Source: Paraburkholderia piptadeniae
GTDB lineage: Bacteria; Pseudomonadota; Gammaproteobacteria; Burkholderiales; Burkholderiaceae
Length of the DNA stretch: 64,000 nt
Reading direction: 5' to 3'
Assembly: GCF_900007165.1 (NCBI RefSeq)
Contig: NZ_CYGY02000050.1
Coordinates: forward strand, 97,880-161,879
Below, one piece after another: positions 25,635 to 34,469 of the stretch. The position numbers and the translations under genes were made by a program. Within the stretch, counting starts at the first letter, position 1, and each line of letters opens with the position of its first letter. A model generated the notes under the pieces. That model had not been told where the DNA came from, searched no databases, and saw nothing but the letters and a program-made list of their open reading frames with translations.

Positions 25635-26389
25635 ACGAGCTTTGGCGAAACGTCGAGCGCCAGCAGCGGTGCGAACCAGCGATAGATCGCGCGTGCTTCC
25701 TCCAGCCGTCCCGCCTTCAGCAGCCGATAGATCGCGACCGTCTCATGCGGGAATGCGCAGACGAGCCCCGCCACCCAGCCGTGCGCGCCCATCAATATCG
25801 CTTCCATCGCCAGATTGTCGACGCCGCAAAGAATCGCATACCGGTCGCCGACTTCGTTGATCAGGTCCGTCACGCGCCGCACGTCGCCGCATGACTCCTT
25901 GATGGCGACGATCTTCTTCTCGTCGGCGATTTCGGCGAACATCTCCGGCGTCATGTCGACGCCATAGGCGAGCGGATTGTTGTAGATCATGAGCGGCAGC
26001 GGGCTCGCGTCGGCGACCATGCGGAAGTGGTTCAGCGTCTCGCGGCGGTCGGACAGATAGCGCAGGCCCGGCAGCACCATATAGCCCGCCGCGCCATGTT
26101 TCGCGCCCGTCTCGGCCTGACGGCAGCCGTCGAGCGTGCTGTTCTCGGCGATCGTCAGCAGCACGGGCACGCGGCCGCGCGATGCCTCGACGGCGACGTC
26201 GAGCACTTGCAGCTTTTCGTCGAGGGAGAGTGTGGACGCCTCGCCAAGCGAGCCGCACACGATGATGCCGTCGACGCCCGCATCGATCTGCGCCTCGATG
26301 TTCTTGCGGGTTGCCGCGCGGTCTATGCTGAAATCCGCGTTGAATTTGGTGGTGACTGCGGGCAATACGCCTTCCCAGATGTGCGCCAC
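25484..26389 (-). CDS. lhpC: 1-pyrroline-4-hydroxy-2-carboxylate deaminase (DHDPS/NAL family)
   Basis: A 301-residue (beta/alpha)8 protein. I choose GTG at 26389 because AGGAGAG lies 6 nt upstream and the family N-terminus (HIWEGVLPAVTTKF) begins there. Catalytic Tyr136 (MIYNNP) and Schiff-base Lys164 (VAIKESCGD) are in place. In hydroxyproline catabolism this enzyme deaminates and dehydrates the pyrroline product to alpha-ketoglutarate semialdehyde. Assignment over other aldolase-family members comes from the adjacent divergent epimerase and D-hydroxyproline dehydrogenase genes. Its 3' end lies in the right 591-bp repeat; a stump of the gene remains at 6227. Confidence 0.88.
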   Translation of the reverse strand: MAHIWEGVLPAVTTKFNADFSIDRAATRKNIEAQIDAGVDGIIVCGSLGEASTLSLDEKLQVLDVAVEASRGRVPVLLTIAENSTLDGCRQAETGAKHGAAGYMVLPGLRYLSDRRETLNHFRMVADASPLPLMIYNNPLAYGVDMTPEMFAEIADEKKIVAIKESCGDVRRVTDLINEVGDRYAILCGVDNLAMEAILMGAHGWVAGLVCAFPHETVAIYRLLKAGRLEEARAIYRWFAPLLALDVSPKLVQNIKLAEAIVGLGTEPVRPPRLPLAGDERKTVEALIRHSIETRPALPKL

Positions 26390-26745
26390 GACTGCTCTCC
26401 TGAAAGTGATGAGTCGAGTGCAGTGTAAGCAGCGAATTTTCGGGTGTCTTGCGCGAATCGCGCATCGCGCGTGACGATTTCGGCACAGTGGCTGTGCGAC
26501 GGCGATCCGTGATTTAAGGTGCATTTGTCGCGTCGTGACCGTGAACCACATTGCGCCGCCTAAATGGCGCATGCCAACCATGCCGCTTCCCGATGCGATG
26601 CAAGGGTATGTCAATGACCGTTCATTGGACCCGCGGACAGCGCGTCAAACGCGCAGCCAGCGTCTCGCTGGCTATGCCGAAATCGTCACAATCCACGCGC
26701 AGCCGCTTCAAGACTGCGCCGTGCCGCATTCCTACCATGAGCGGC

Positions 26746-27702
26746 ATGAAAACCCTGAACGTAATCGATTCGCACACGGGCGGTGAGCCAACCCGCCTCG
26801 TCGTGTCCGGTGGCCCCGATCTCGGCGGCGGCACGCTTGCGCAACGGCTCGACGTGTTTCGCGCGCGCTTCGACGACTGGCGCGCGGGCATCGTCACCGA
26901 GCCGCGCGGTTCCGATGTGGTCGTCGGCGCGCTGCTGTGCGAGCCGGATCACAAAGGGTGCGCGGCGGGCGTGATCTTCTTCAACAACGTCGGATATCTG
27001 GGCATGTGCGGACATGGGACGATCGGGCTCGTCGTGTCGCTCGCGCATATGGGGCGTATCGGGCCGGGACGGCATCTGATCGACACGCCCGTGGGCTTCG
27101 TCGAAGCGACGCTCAACGATGATCTCAGCGTGTCGGTGCGCAACGTGCCCGCGTACCGGCATTGCAAGGACGTGACCGTCGACGTGCCGGGCTTCGGTGC
27201 GTTGACGGGCGACATCGCGTGGGGCGGCAACTGGTTCTTCCTCGTCGCCGGCCATGGCCGTACGCTCGACGCGTCGAACATTGCCGAACTCACGCACTTC
27301 AGCTCGGCGATCCGCGATGCGCTGATCGCGTCGGGCATCACAGGGGCGAACGGTGCGGTGATCGACCATATCGAACTGTTCGGTCCGGGCTCGCGTGCAG
27401 GGATCGATAGCCGCAGTTTCGTGCTGTGCCCAGGCAACGCGTACGACCGCTCGCCGTGCGGGACGGGAACGAGCGCGAAGATCGCGTGCCTCGCCGCCGA
27501 CGGCAAGCTCGCGTCCGGCGCGGTGTGGCGGCAGGAGAGCATCATCGGCAGCCTGTTCGAAGCGAGCTACGTCGATGGCGGCACGCAGAACGACGTCCCC
27601 GCCGTCATTCCGACCATCACGGGGCACGCGCACATCATGGCCGAAAGCCGTCTGTGCTTCGACGAACGCGATCCGTTCGCGTGGGGCATCCGCACGGTAT
27701 GA
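26746..27702 (+). CDS. lhpA: 4-hydroxyproline 2-epimerase (proline racemase family)
   Basis: A 318-residue protein from ATG 26746 (MKTLNVIDSHTGGEPT); a second in-frame ATG three codons upstream is possible. Both catalytic cysteines of epimerases are present, Cys88 (MCGHGT) and Cys238 (SPCGTG), which separates it from trans-3-hydroxyproline dehydratases, where the second is Thr. It converts trans-4-hydroxy-L-proline to cis-4-hydroxy-D-proline. It is first in an operon whose next gene starts inside its stop codon (ATGA) and is divergent from lhpC. Confidence 0.92.
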   Translation: MKTLNVIDSHTGGEPTRLVVSGGPDLGGGTLAQRLDVFRARFDDWRAGIVTEPRGSDVVVGALLCEPDHKGCAAGVIFFNNVGYLGMCGHGTIGLVVSLAHMGRIGPGRHLIDTPVGFVEATLNDDLSVSVRNVPAYRHCKDVTVDVPGFGALTGDIAWGGNWFFLVAGHGRTLDASNIAELTHFSSAIRDALIASGITGANGAVIDHIELFGPGSRAGIDSRSFVLCPGNAYDRSPCGTGTSAKIACLAADGKLASGAVWRQESIIGSLFEASYVDGGTQNDVPAVIPTITGHAHIMAESRLCFDERDPFAWGIRTV

Positions 27703-28820
27703 CGGCCGATGTGGTGATCGTCGGCGCGGGCATCGTCGGCGCGGCGTGCGCGGCGGAACTCGCGGCGCGCGGTCTGCGCGTGACGGTGCTCGACGCGCAG
27801 CGCATCGGCGGCGGCGCGACGTCGGCGGGCATGGGGCACATCGTCGTGATGAACGACTCACACGCGGAGTTCGCGTTGAGCCGCTATTCGCGCGAGCTGT
27901 GGCTCGCGCTCGCGCCGCAGTTGCGCGCGCGCGATGCGTTCGCGCGTTGCGGCACGCTCTGGGTCGCCGCCGATGCCGAAGAACTCGATGCCGCGCGCGC
28001 GATGCAAGCGGCGTTCGCCGCGCAACAGGTTGTGGCCGATCTGCTCGATGCGCGCGCGCTGTACGACTGCGAGCCGTCGCTTGCGCCGGGCATGGCAGGC
28101 GGCCTTCTCATCGCGGACGACAGCATCGTGTACGCGCCGTCCGCCGCGCAATGGCTGCTCACGCAGTCGCCGGCGGCAGCATTGATCGACGTGCGGCTCG
28201 ATACGCGTGTGGCAGCGCTCGACGGCCATCAGGTCACGCTTTCGAATGGCGAGCGTATCGAGTGTGCGCATGTCGTCGTCGCGAACGGATTGCATGCGGC
28301 GGCGCTCGTGCGCCGGCTGCCATTGCAGCCGAAGAAGGGTCATCTGCTGATCACGGACCGCTACCCCGGTTTCATTCGACATCAACTGCTCGAACTCGGC
28401 TACATCAAGAGCGCGCATCACGCGACGGGCACGTCGGTCGCGTTCAATGCGCAGCCGCGTCCCACGGGGCAACTGCTGATCGGCTCGTCGCGCCAGTTCG
28501 AGACGACCGATCCAGCCGTCGAGATGCCCGTGCTCGCGCAGATGCTCAAGCGCGCCGCGCGTTACCTGCCCGAGTTGCCCGCGCTCAACGGCCTGCGCGC
28601 GTGGACGGGATTTCGCGCGGCATCGCCGGATGGCTTGCCGTTGATTGGCCCTGCCGGCAGCGCGGCGCCTGGCGTGTGGCTCGCCGTCGGACACGAAGGG
28701 CTCGGCGTGACGACGTCGCTCGGCACGGCGCAGCTGCTCGCCGCGCAGATCACGCAGACGCCCGCCGCGATTGACGCCGATCCGTTCCTGCCCGCGCGCT
28801 TCGAGGCCTGCCATGTCTGA
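27699..28820 (+). CDS. lhpB: D-hydroxyproline dehydrogenase, DAO-type FAD subunit
   Basis: A 373-residue FAD oxidoreductase of the D-amino-acid oxidase fold: N-terminal ADVVIVGAGIVGAACAAEL, GGGATSAGMGHIV after the second strand, and C-terminal GFRAASPDGLPLIGP and GHEGLGVTTSLGTAQLLA. It is the catalytic (beta-like) subunit that oxidises cis-4-hydroxy-D-proline, passing electrons to the [2Fe-2S] and alpha subunits encoded next. It overlaps lhpA by 4 bp and the next gene by 8 bp, indicating tight coupling. Confidence 0.88.
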   Translation: MTADVVIVGAGIVGAACAAELAARGLRVTVLDAQRIGGGATSAGMGHIVVMNDSHAEFALSRYSRELWLALAPQLRARDAFARCGTLWVAADAEELDAARAMQAAFAAQQVVADLLDARALYDCEPSLAPGMAGGLLIADDSIVYAPSAAQWLLTQSPAAALIDVRLDTRVAALDGHQVTLSNGERIECAHVVVANGLHAAALVRRLPLQPKKGHLLITDRYPGFIRHQLLELGYIKSAHHATGTSVAFNAQPRPTGQLLIGSSRQFETTDPAVEMPVLAQMLKRAARYLPELPALNGLRAWTGFRAASPDGLPLIGPAGSAAPGVWLAVGHEGLGVTTSLGTAQLLAAQITQTPAAIDADPFLPARFEACHV

Positions 28821-29091
28821 CTCTGATGCACAGCGTGCGCGCGTACGCGTCGTGATCGACGGCGAGTCTGTCGATGTCGACGAGGGCATGACCGTCGCTG
28901 CGGCGCTCGCTGTCTGCGGCGCGAGCATGAGCGGGACGCGCGCATCGGTGACGGGCGAGCTGCGCTCCGCGTTGTGCGGCATGGGCATCTGCCACGAATG
29001 CCGCGTGACGGTTGACGGACGCGCGCACGTGCTCGCGTGTCAGACGCTGTGCCGCGACGGCCAGATCATTCAGACGGCGAGGCCGCGATGA
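28813..29091 (+). CDS. lhpF: D-hydroxyproline dehydrogenase, small [2Fe-2S] subunit
   Basis: A 92-residue ferredoxin-like protein from ATG 28813. Cysteines in ALCGMGICHECRV and a fourth in LACQTLC fit the C-x4-C-x2-C...C ligand set of the gamma subunits of heteromeric proline/hydroxyproline and glycine-type dehydrogenases. It transfers electrons between the two FAD subunits. Overlaps the genes on both sides (8 bp and 4 bp). Confidence 0.87.
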   Translation: MSDSDAQRARVRVVIDGESVDVDEGMTVAAALAVCGASMSGTRASVTGELRSALCGMGICHECRVTVDGRAHVLACQTLCRDGQIIQTARPR

Positions 29092-30398
29092 ACGACGCGC
29101 ACTTCGATCTCGTCGTCATCGGTGCGGGGCCTGCGGGTCTCGCTGCTGTGCGCGAGGTCGCGAACGCGGGTGCGCGCGTCGCCGTGCTCGACGACAATCC
29201 GCGCGCCGGCGGGCAGGTGTGGCGTTATGGGCCCGCGCATCCGCCGTCAAAGACGCTGACCGCTCATTTGAAGGCGATAGGGGCGGCAGGCGATATCGAT
29301 TCAAACTCCCGCGTGACGCTCTTGCAATCGACGCGCGTCGTCGCGCCGCTCGACGGACGCCGTCTGCTGATCGAATCGGCGGAACGCGGCGGCGCGCGCA
29401 TCGGCTACGAGCGATTGATTCTGGCGACGGGCGCGCGCGAACGGCTGCTACCGTTCGAGGGCTGGACGTTGCCCGGCGTGACGGGCGCGGGCGGCCTGCA
29501 GGCGTTGATCAAAGGCGGCGTGCCTGTGCGCGGCGAGCGCATCGTGATCGCGGGCAGCGGGCCGTTGCTGCTCGCGTCGCTGGCCACCGCACGCGCGGCG
29601 GGCGCGCGGATCGTGGCCATCGTGGAGCAGGCGTCGTCGGCTTCCGTGATGCGCTTCGGCGCGTCGCTTACGGCGACGCCGGCGAAGCTCTTGCAGGCGG
29701 TGCAGTTGACGCGCGGCTTCGCGGGCCTGCGCTATCTGACGTCGGCCGCCGTACGTGCCGCGCAGGGTGACGGTCGCGTCGAGCGCGCGATCATCGAGCG
29801 AGCCAACGGACGCACCGAGTCGATCGATTGCGACCGCATCGCTTGCGGTTACGGGCTCGTGCCGAACACGACGCTCGCTCAGTCGTTGGGCTGCGCGACG
29901 GACGGCGATGGCGCGATCGCCGTCGACGACTCGCAGCGCACGTCAGTCGACTACGTGTTCGCGGCGGGCGAATGCACGGGCGTCGGCGGGATGGAACTCG
30001 CGCACGTCGAAGGGCGGCTCGCCGGACTGCATGCGCTGGGTGTCGGCGATCAGACGCTCATCGACGCGCTTGTGAAAGAACGCGAGCGTTGGCGCCATTT
30101 CGCGCAGCGAGTCGAGACGGCATTCGCGTTGCGCGAGTTCGCGCGTGCGATGCCCCGCGACGACACGCTGCTGTGCCGCTGCGAAGACGTATCGATTGGC
30201 GAGGTCCGCATGCATGCGAACTGGCGCGATGCGAAGCTGCATACGCGCTGCGGCATGGGCGCATGTCAGGGGCGCGTGTGCGGCGCGGCGGCGCAAACGC
30301 TGTTCGGCTGGCAGGTCGCTCAGACACGTCCACCCATCAGTCCCGCGCGGATCGGCACGTTGATGCTGGCCGCCGACACACAAACGGCCACCGACTGA
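29088..30398 (+). CDS. lhpE: D-hydroxyproline dehydrogenase, NAD(P)/FAD-binding alpha subunit
   Basis: A 436-residue flavoprotein: FDLVVIGAGPAGLAAVREV at the N-terminus, an internal second dinucleotide fold (GERIVIAGSGPLLLASLATA), DYVFAAGECTGVGGMELA, and a C-terminal BFD-like [2Fe-2S] site with CRCEDVSIGEV and CGMGACQGRVCG. This is the alpha-type subunit that hands electrons to the respiratory chain. It starts within the stop of the ferredoxin gene (ATGA) and ends the operon, 199 bp before the regulator gene. Confidence 0.88.
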   Translation: MNDAHFDLVVIGAGPAGLAAVREVANAGARVAVLDDNPRAGGQVWRYGPAHPPSKTLTAHLKAIGAAGDIDSNSRVTLLQSTRVVAPLDGRRLLIESAERGGARIGYERLILATGARERLLPFEGWTLPGVTGAGGLQALIKGGVPVRGERIVIAGSGPLLLASLATARAAGARIVAIVEQASSASVMRFGASLTATPAKLLQAVQLTRGFAGLRYLTSAAVRAAQGDGRVERAIIERANGRTESIDCDRIACGYGLVPNTTLAQSLGCATDGDGAIAVDDSQRTSVDYVFAAGECTGVGGMELAHVEGRLAGLHALGVGDQTLIDALVKERERWRHFAQRVETAFALREFARAMPRDDTLLCRCEDVSIGEVRMHANWRDAKLHTRCGMGACQGRVCGAAAQTLFGWQVAQTRPPISPARIGTLMLAADTQTATD

Positions 30399-30597
30399 TA
30401 AGCCGCGAGCGTCAACCGCGCCGACTGGCAAGCTCGATACGCACCTGCCAGGCACGCATCAGACGAAAAACGCCTGCAATTTCCGCAAAGCGAATTTCTT
30501 CGCGCGCATCGCGCCGCCCTATAATCGACCAGCCCCGCGAGCGTTTGCCGGGGCTCACATCCACCGTTCACCGCAGTTCATGCACGGAACCCGCACG

Positions 30598-31374
30598 ATG
30601 AACACGCTCGCACATACGCTCGACGCGCTCGATCCGGGCGACGCGTCGCTGGCCGGGATGCTCTCGCATTTCGCGTTGCTCGGACCCGTCTTCGATGCGA
30701 TGCCCGACATCGTGTTCTTCGTGAAGGACGCGCAGGCGCGCTACGCGCTCGTCAATCGCACGCTCGTGTCGCGCTGCGGATTCAAGGAGAAAGAGGCGCT
30801 GCTCGGCAAGACGGCGGAAGAGGTGTTCCCGAGCCGCTTCGGCCGCATCTATACGGCGCAGGACAAGGCCGTGATCCATGTCGGCAGCCAGATGGTCGAT
30901 CAGCTGGAACTCCATCTGTATCCGGGCCGTCAGCCCGGCTGGTGCCTGACCTGCAAGCAGCCGTTGCGCGATGCGACGGGGCGCGTGGTCGGTCTGGCCG
31001 GCATCTCGCGCGACCTGCGCGCCGACGAAAGCAGCCACCCCGCGTACAGCCGGCTCGCGACGGTCGTTCAGTATCTGCAAGAGAACTACGTGCAGCCGCT
31101 GAATCTGAAGCATCTCGCGGCGATGGCGGATATGTCGGTGGCGCAGCTCGAACGGTATTTCCACAAGGTGTTTCATCTGACGCCGCGTCAGGTGCTGCTC
31201 AAGACGCGGCTCGATGCGGCGACGTCGCTGCTCGTCTCTCACGACAAGGTGACGGATGTCGCCGCGTTGTGCGGCTACACGGATCACAGCGCATTCACGC
31301 GTCAGTTCAAGGCGACGGTCGGCGTGACACCGACCGAATACCGGATGCTGTTGCACGGCACTGCGCGCGGCTAG
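30598..31374 (+). CDS. PAS-domain AraC-family regulator, probable hydroxyproline regulator
   Basis: A 258-residue protein with an N-terminal PAS-like sensor (about 25-125; DAMPDIVFFVKDAQARYALV, LGKTAEEVFPSRFGR) and a C-terminal AraC double helix-turn-helix (155-255; LKHLAAMADMSVAQLERYFH, VAALCGYTDHSAFTRQF). It follows the lhp genes on the same strand and is the likely activator of the operon. PAS-AraC regulators of this form are commonly paired with hydroxyproline genes in proteobacteria (general recollection). ATG 30580 would add six residues. Confidence 0.85.
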   Translation: MNTLAHTLDALDPGDASLAGMLSHFALLGPVFDAMPDIVFFVKDAQARYALVNRTLVSRCGFKEKEALLGKTAEEVFPSRFGRIYTAQDKAVIHVGSQMVDQLELHLYPGRQPGWCLTCKQPLRDATGRVVGLAGISRDLRADESSHPAYSRLATVVQYLQENYVQPLNLKHLAAMADMSVAQLERYFHKVFHLTPRQVLLKTRLDAATSLLVSHDKVTDVAALCGYTDHSAFTRQFKATVGVTPTEYRMLLHGTARG

Positions 31375-31474
31375 CAGCCAATACCGCCGCCGCCCGCCGC
31401 GAACGGCTGTACGCGTATCCAGTGGAGCGCGGGCAAAACGCGCTCTCGCAATCAGAAGAAGAAACCCGCAAACG

Positions 31475-31810
31475 ATGTCTGTTCGCCGTCAAAAGCTTCG
31501 CTACTACGTATACGCGGTGGCGCTCGACGATACCGTCTGGAACGAGGCGCGCTTTCGGCGCGCGAATCCCGACTATCGTTTCGAACGTCCGTGCGTGTAT
31601 GTGGGAATGACGGGGCTGGACCCGGATCTGCGCTTCGACCGGCACAAGGCGGGCATCCAGTCGAACCGCTACGTGCGCGATTACGGCCTGAGGCTGATGC
31701 CGGAATTGTATGAAGTGTTCAACCCGATGCCGTACGAAGGCGCACGCGACATGGAGGTCGAACTGGCGATCGGATTGCGTGAAGCCGGTTATGCCGTGTG
31801 GCAGGCATGA
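31475..31810 (+). CDS. GIY-YIG-like small protein
   Basis: A 111-residue protein with YYVYAVAL near the start, VYVGMTGLDPDLRFDRHKAG and later MEVELAIGLREAG. The YVYAV...VYVGMT...R..H...E order resembles the GIY-YIG nuclease fold (two aromatic-Gly motifs, Arg, His, Glu). Whether it cuts DNA is not known. It stands alone downstream of the AraC gene. Confidence 0.65.
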   Translation: MSVRRQKLRYYVYAVALDDTVWNEARFRRANPDYRFERPCVYVGMTGLDPDLRFDRHKAGIQSNRYVRDYGLRLMPELYEVFNPMPYEGARDMEVELAIGLREAGYAVWQA

Positions 31811-31849
31811 TCACGCGGCGCGAGAGGCGCGGCGCGCTGCCGTGGACGT

Positions 31850-32164
31850 TCAGCGGACGCCGAGCCCGCGCAGGATCGCGTTGCCTTCGGGCGTCAGACG
31901 GATGTGCGATTCACCCGCATCGGTGGAGACGGTCTCGACCAGCCCCGCTTCCTGCAGCATCGGAAGCTCCGGTTTCGCGAACGCGGCGACGGGCGCGTGC
32001 AGCAACAGCAGCAGTGTGGCAATTTCGTGCGGGCTCAGTAGCCGGCGCAGAAGCGTCGACTTTTTCGGCGGGGCAGTCGTCGTGTTGGCGGCTTGGGCCG
32101 GCGCGGCCGGTGATCCGGCTACGCTGCGCTTCGTCAGGTCGTTACGGTCGTTGTGGTAATCCAT
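31850..32164 (-). CDS. Hypothetical protein with winged-helix-like C-terminus
   Basis: A 104-residue protein from ATG 32164 (GAGGTG upstream; a GTG three codons earlier is possible). The N-terminal 35 residues are Ala/Thr/Pro-rich and probably disordered. The C-terminal part (LLSPHEIATLLLLLHAPVAA, then LQEAGLVETVSTDAGESHIRLTPEGNAILRGLG) reads like a winged-helix DNA-binding or MarR-like module. Function unknown. It may be a small regulator. Confidence 0.65.
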   Translation of the reverse strand: MDYHNDRNDLTKRSVAGSPAAPAQAANTTTAPPKKSTLLRRLLSPHEIATLLLLLHAPVAAFAKPELPMLQEAGLVETVSTDAGESHIRLTPEGNAILRGLGVR

Positions 32165-32244
32165 CCAGGGCACCTCGTGCGGAACGCGGGTCAGTGTCGA
32201 AGACGAATCGTGACGGCCGAGACTTAAACGATTCTTAAAGTCCC

Positions 32245-32270
32245 CGCCCGCCGGCCTTTGCCGGGCGGGC
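32245..32270. terminator. Candidate terminator hairpin
   Basis: GC-rich stem GCCCGCCGG / CCGGGCGGGC around CCTTTG, followed on the plus strand by GAAGTTGTTT. It lies between the two minus-strand genes at 31850 and 32324. The T-tract is weak. Confidence 0.45.
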
Positions 32271-32323
32271 GAAGTTGTTTCATCTGGTTACATCCCGGTG
32301 CCTCGCAGCGCAGAAAGCCGCTT

Positions 32324-32662
32324 TTAAGGCGCGCATTCCTTACTTGCGCCTTCAATCCACAGATTCGACGTGTTGCGCTTGCCTGCGTAATAGCGGAACG
32401 TCGTGCCGCCGTTATCGGTGCGGACCTTGACGATGTTCGAATCGCCGAAATCGAGCATCTGGCCCTGCGGAATCGGCGTGGCTTTGACGGGCGTGTCGTG
32501 CTTTGCCGCGGCCTGGGTCATGCACTGGATGACGTCGTCGGTCGAGCGGTTCGTCATCGTGTCTTTCATCGGATCACCGGCATCCGGGTTGTGCGAGGCC
32601 TGATACGCCGCGCAGGCGGTGAGAAACAGCGGAACAGACAGGGTGACGGCTAGCTTCCTCAT
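32324..32662 (-). CDS. Small lipoprotein
   Basis: A 112-residue protein from ATG 32662, with AAGGAGAG upstream. The N-terminus MRKLAVTLSVPLFLTAC is a lipoprotein signal with lipobox LTAC. The mature part has two cysteines (IQCMTQ and KECAP) and a beta-rich sequence. No function is recognised. It should be anchored in the outer or inner membrane. Confidence 0.8.
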   Translation of the reverse strand: MRKLAVTLSVPLFLTACAAYQASHNPDAGDPMKDTMTNRSTDDVIQCMTQAAAKHDTPVKATPIPQGQMLDFGDSNIVKVRTDNGGTTFRYYAGKRNTSNLWIEGASKECAP

Positions 32663-32942
32663 AACTCTCCTTCGCGTTGACGGCTGCGCTTCGGTGAGCG
32701 GCGTGACTGCCGCGCCCGTCGGCGAAATGCCGCGAAACATCCGGGAAATTATATCGGCGCAAGCCACATGCCCGGTTTTCGGACGGCTGCGGCGGCAATG
32801 CGGACCCTGCGCGAAGCGCTCGCCGCGTCGGCCGAAAGCGCCGTTTCGAGCGCGTTCCCGCTACCCGAGTGACGCTACTTTCGCACCACTTGGTTACTAC
32901 TATTCGTTGCCTGCTTCACGGGAAATACATGAAAAATAACGG

Positions 32943-32981
32943 TTTGTACGATCAAATTTAAAACTAACTAGATCGTACAAA
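32943..32981. promoter_or_regulatory. Palindromic operator upstream of aroQ
   Basis: TTTGTACGATC and its exact reverse complement GATCGTACAAA, 17 bp apart, in an AT-rich part of the ~445-bp gap before aroQ (126 bp upstream of its ATG). It probably controls the aroQ-shikimate dehydrogenase-MFS operon. The regulator is unidentified; the TetR protein now at 49619 was a close neighbour of this operon before island 2 inserted. Confidence 0.75.
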
Positions 32982-33107
32982 TTTAGTAGAAACCCCAAAA
33001 GACGAACGCCGGATACAGGTGCAAACTTCGGTTCACGTCGCGGAACAACGTCGTGGAGGCGGTTGGTGTTTTCCGCACGGAGAGTCAATTTTGTGGAGCG
33101 GTCAGTC

Positions 33108-33563
33108 ATGAGCTTTGCGTCGGTGCTGGTCCTGAACGGACCCAATCTCAACCTGCTCGGCACGCGAGAGCCGACTATTTACGGCGCGGAAACGCTCGAC
33201 GATGTCGCGCGCCGTTGCCGCGAGGCGGGCGAACGGCTCGATCTCGCGATCGATTTCCGTCAGTCGAACGCGGAGCATCAGCTGATCGACTGGCTGCACG
33301 AAGCGCGCGAGACGCAGCAGGGCATCGTGATCAATCCCGCCGCTTATACGCATACGTCGGTGGCGATCGCGGATGCGTTGTCGGCGATCGCGAAGCCCGT
33401 GATCGAAGTGCATATCTCCAACATCCACAAGCGCGAGTCGTTCCGGCATCACTCGTATGTGTCGGCTGTCGCGGAAGCGGTGATTTGCGGCTGCGGCACG
33501 CAAGGCTATGTGCTCGCGCTGGAGCGCATGGCAGAAATCCTGAAGTCGAAGAAGGTGAAGTAA
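33108..33563 (+). CDS. aroQ: 3-dehydroquinate dehydratase, type II
   Basis: A 151-residue type II dehydroquinase from ATG 33108 (TGGAGC upstream). Typical landmarks: LNGPNLNLLGTREPTIYG (active-site Tyr), DFRQSNAEHQLIDWLHEA, INPAAYTHTS, and VHISNIHKRESFRHHS. It interconverts 3-dehydroquinate and 3-dehydroshikimate. Together with the next gene (1-bp overlap) and an MFS transporter it looks catabolic (quinate/shikimate use) rather than the biosynthetic copy. Confidence 0.95.
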   Translation: MSFASVLVLNGPNLNLLGTREPTIYGAETLDDVARRCREAGERLDLAIDFRQSNAEHQLIDWLHEARETQQGIVINPAAYTHTSVAIADALSAIAKPVIEVHISNIHKRESFRHHSYVSAVAEAVICGCGTQGYVLALERMAEILKSKKVK

Positions 33564-34417
33564 TGAGCACGCAATCGTATCTGGTGGGTCTGATCGGCTC
33601 GGGCATCGGCGGGTCGCTGAGCCCCGCCATGCATGAAGAAGAGGGCCGTCGGCTTGGCCTGCAATACGTCTACCGGCGCATCGATCTCGAAGCGCTGAAG
33701 CTCGACGCGTCCGCTCTGCCGGAGCTGATCGTCGCCGCCGAGCGGATGGGCTTCAACGGCTTCAACGTCACGTATCCGTGCAAGCAGCAGATCATTCCGC
33801 TGCTCGACGAGCTCTCCGACGACGCCCGCGCGCTCGGCGCCGTCAACACCGTGCAGTTGCGCGACGGCAAGCGCATCGGCCACAACACCGACTGGTCCGG
33901 CTTCGCGCGCGCGTTTCAGCGCGGCCTGCCGGGCGCGAATCTCGACCGCGTCGTGCAACTGGGCGCGGGCGGCGCGGGCGCGGCCGTCGCGCACGCGGCG
34001 TTGATGATGGGCACGCGCGCGCTGACGGTATTCGACGTCGACAGTGCGCGTGCGAAGTCGCTCGCCGCCGAATTGCAGGAGCGCTTCCCTGCCGCGACGG
34101 TGAGCGCGGGCGAGTTCCTTCAAGGCGCGATGGAGCAGGCGACGGGCCTGATTCACGCGACGCCGACGGGCATGGCGAAGCTGCCCGGCATGCCGTTGCC
34201 CGCCGAGCTGCTGCATAGCGCGCTGTGGGTCGCCGATATCGTCTATTTCCCGATCCGAACGGCGCTGCTGCAAGCCGCTGAAGAAGTGGGCTGCCGCACG
34301 TTGAGCGGCGGCGGCATGGCCGTCTATCAGGCCGTCGACGCTTTTCGCATTTTCACTGGCCGCGAGCCGGACCCGGAACGGATGTACGCGCACCTGCAGT
34401 CGCTGCTTAACCGCTAA
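33563..34417 (+). CDS. Quinate/shikimate dehydrogenase
   Basis: A 284-residue protein of the AroE family. GLIGSGIGGSLSPAMHEEEG and YVYRRID match the NAD-type quinate/shikimate dehydrogenases of Corynebacterium (from memory) better than housekeeping AroE. Substrate-side residues NVTYPCKQ (catalytic Lys) and GHNTDWSGF (Asp) are present, as is the nucleotide loop QLGAGGAGAAVAHA. It oxidises quinate or shikimate. The ATG overlaps the aroQ stop (TAATG), so the pair is translationally coupled. Confidence 0.88.
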   Translation: MSTQSYLVGLIGSGIGGSLSPAMHEEEGRRLGLQYVYRRIDLEALKLDASALPELIVAAERMGFNGFNVTYPCKQQIIPLLDELSDDARALGAVNTVQLRDGKRIGHNTDWSGFARAFQRGLPGANLDRVVQLGAGGAGAAVAHAALMMGTRALTVFDVDSARAKSLAAELQERFPAATVSAGEFLQGAMEQATGLIHATPTGMAKLPGMPLPAELLHSALWVADIVYFPIRTALLQAAEEVGCRTLSGGGMAVYQAVDAFRIFTGREPDPERMYAHLQSLLNR

Positions 34418-34469
34418 CACCCGCTACTAAGTACTACGACAGGTCCTGCCCCAGGACACGGAGACAACC

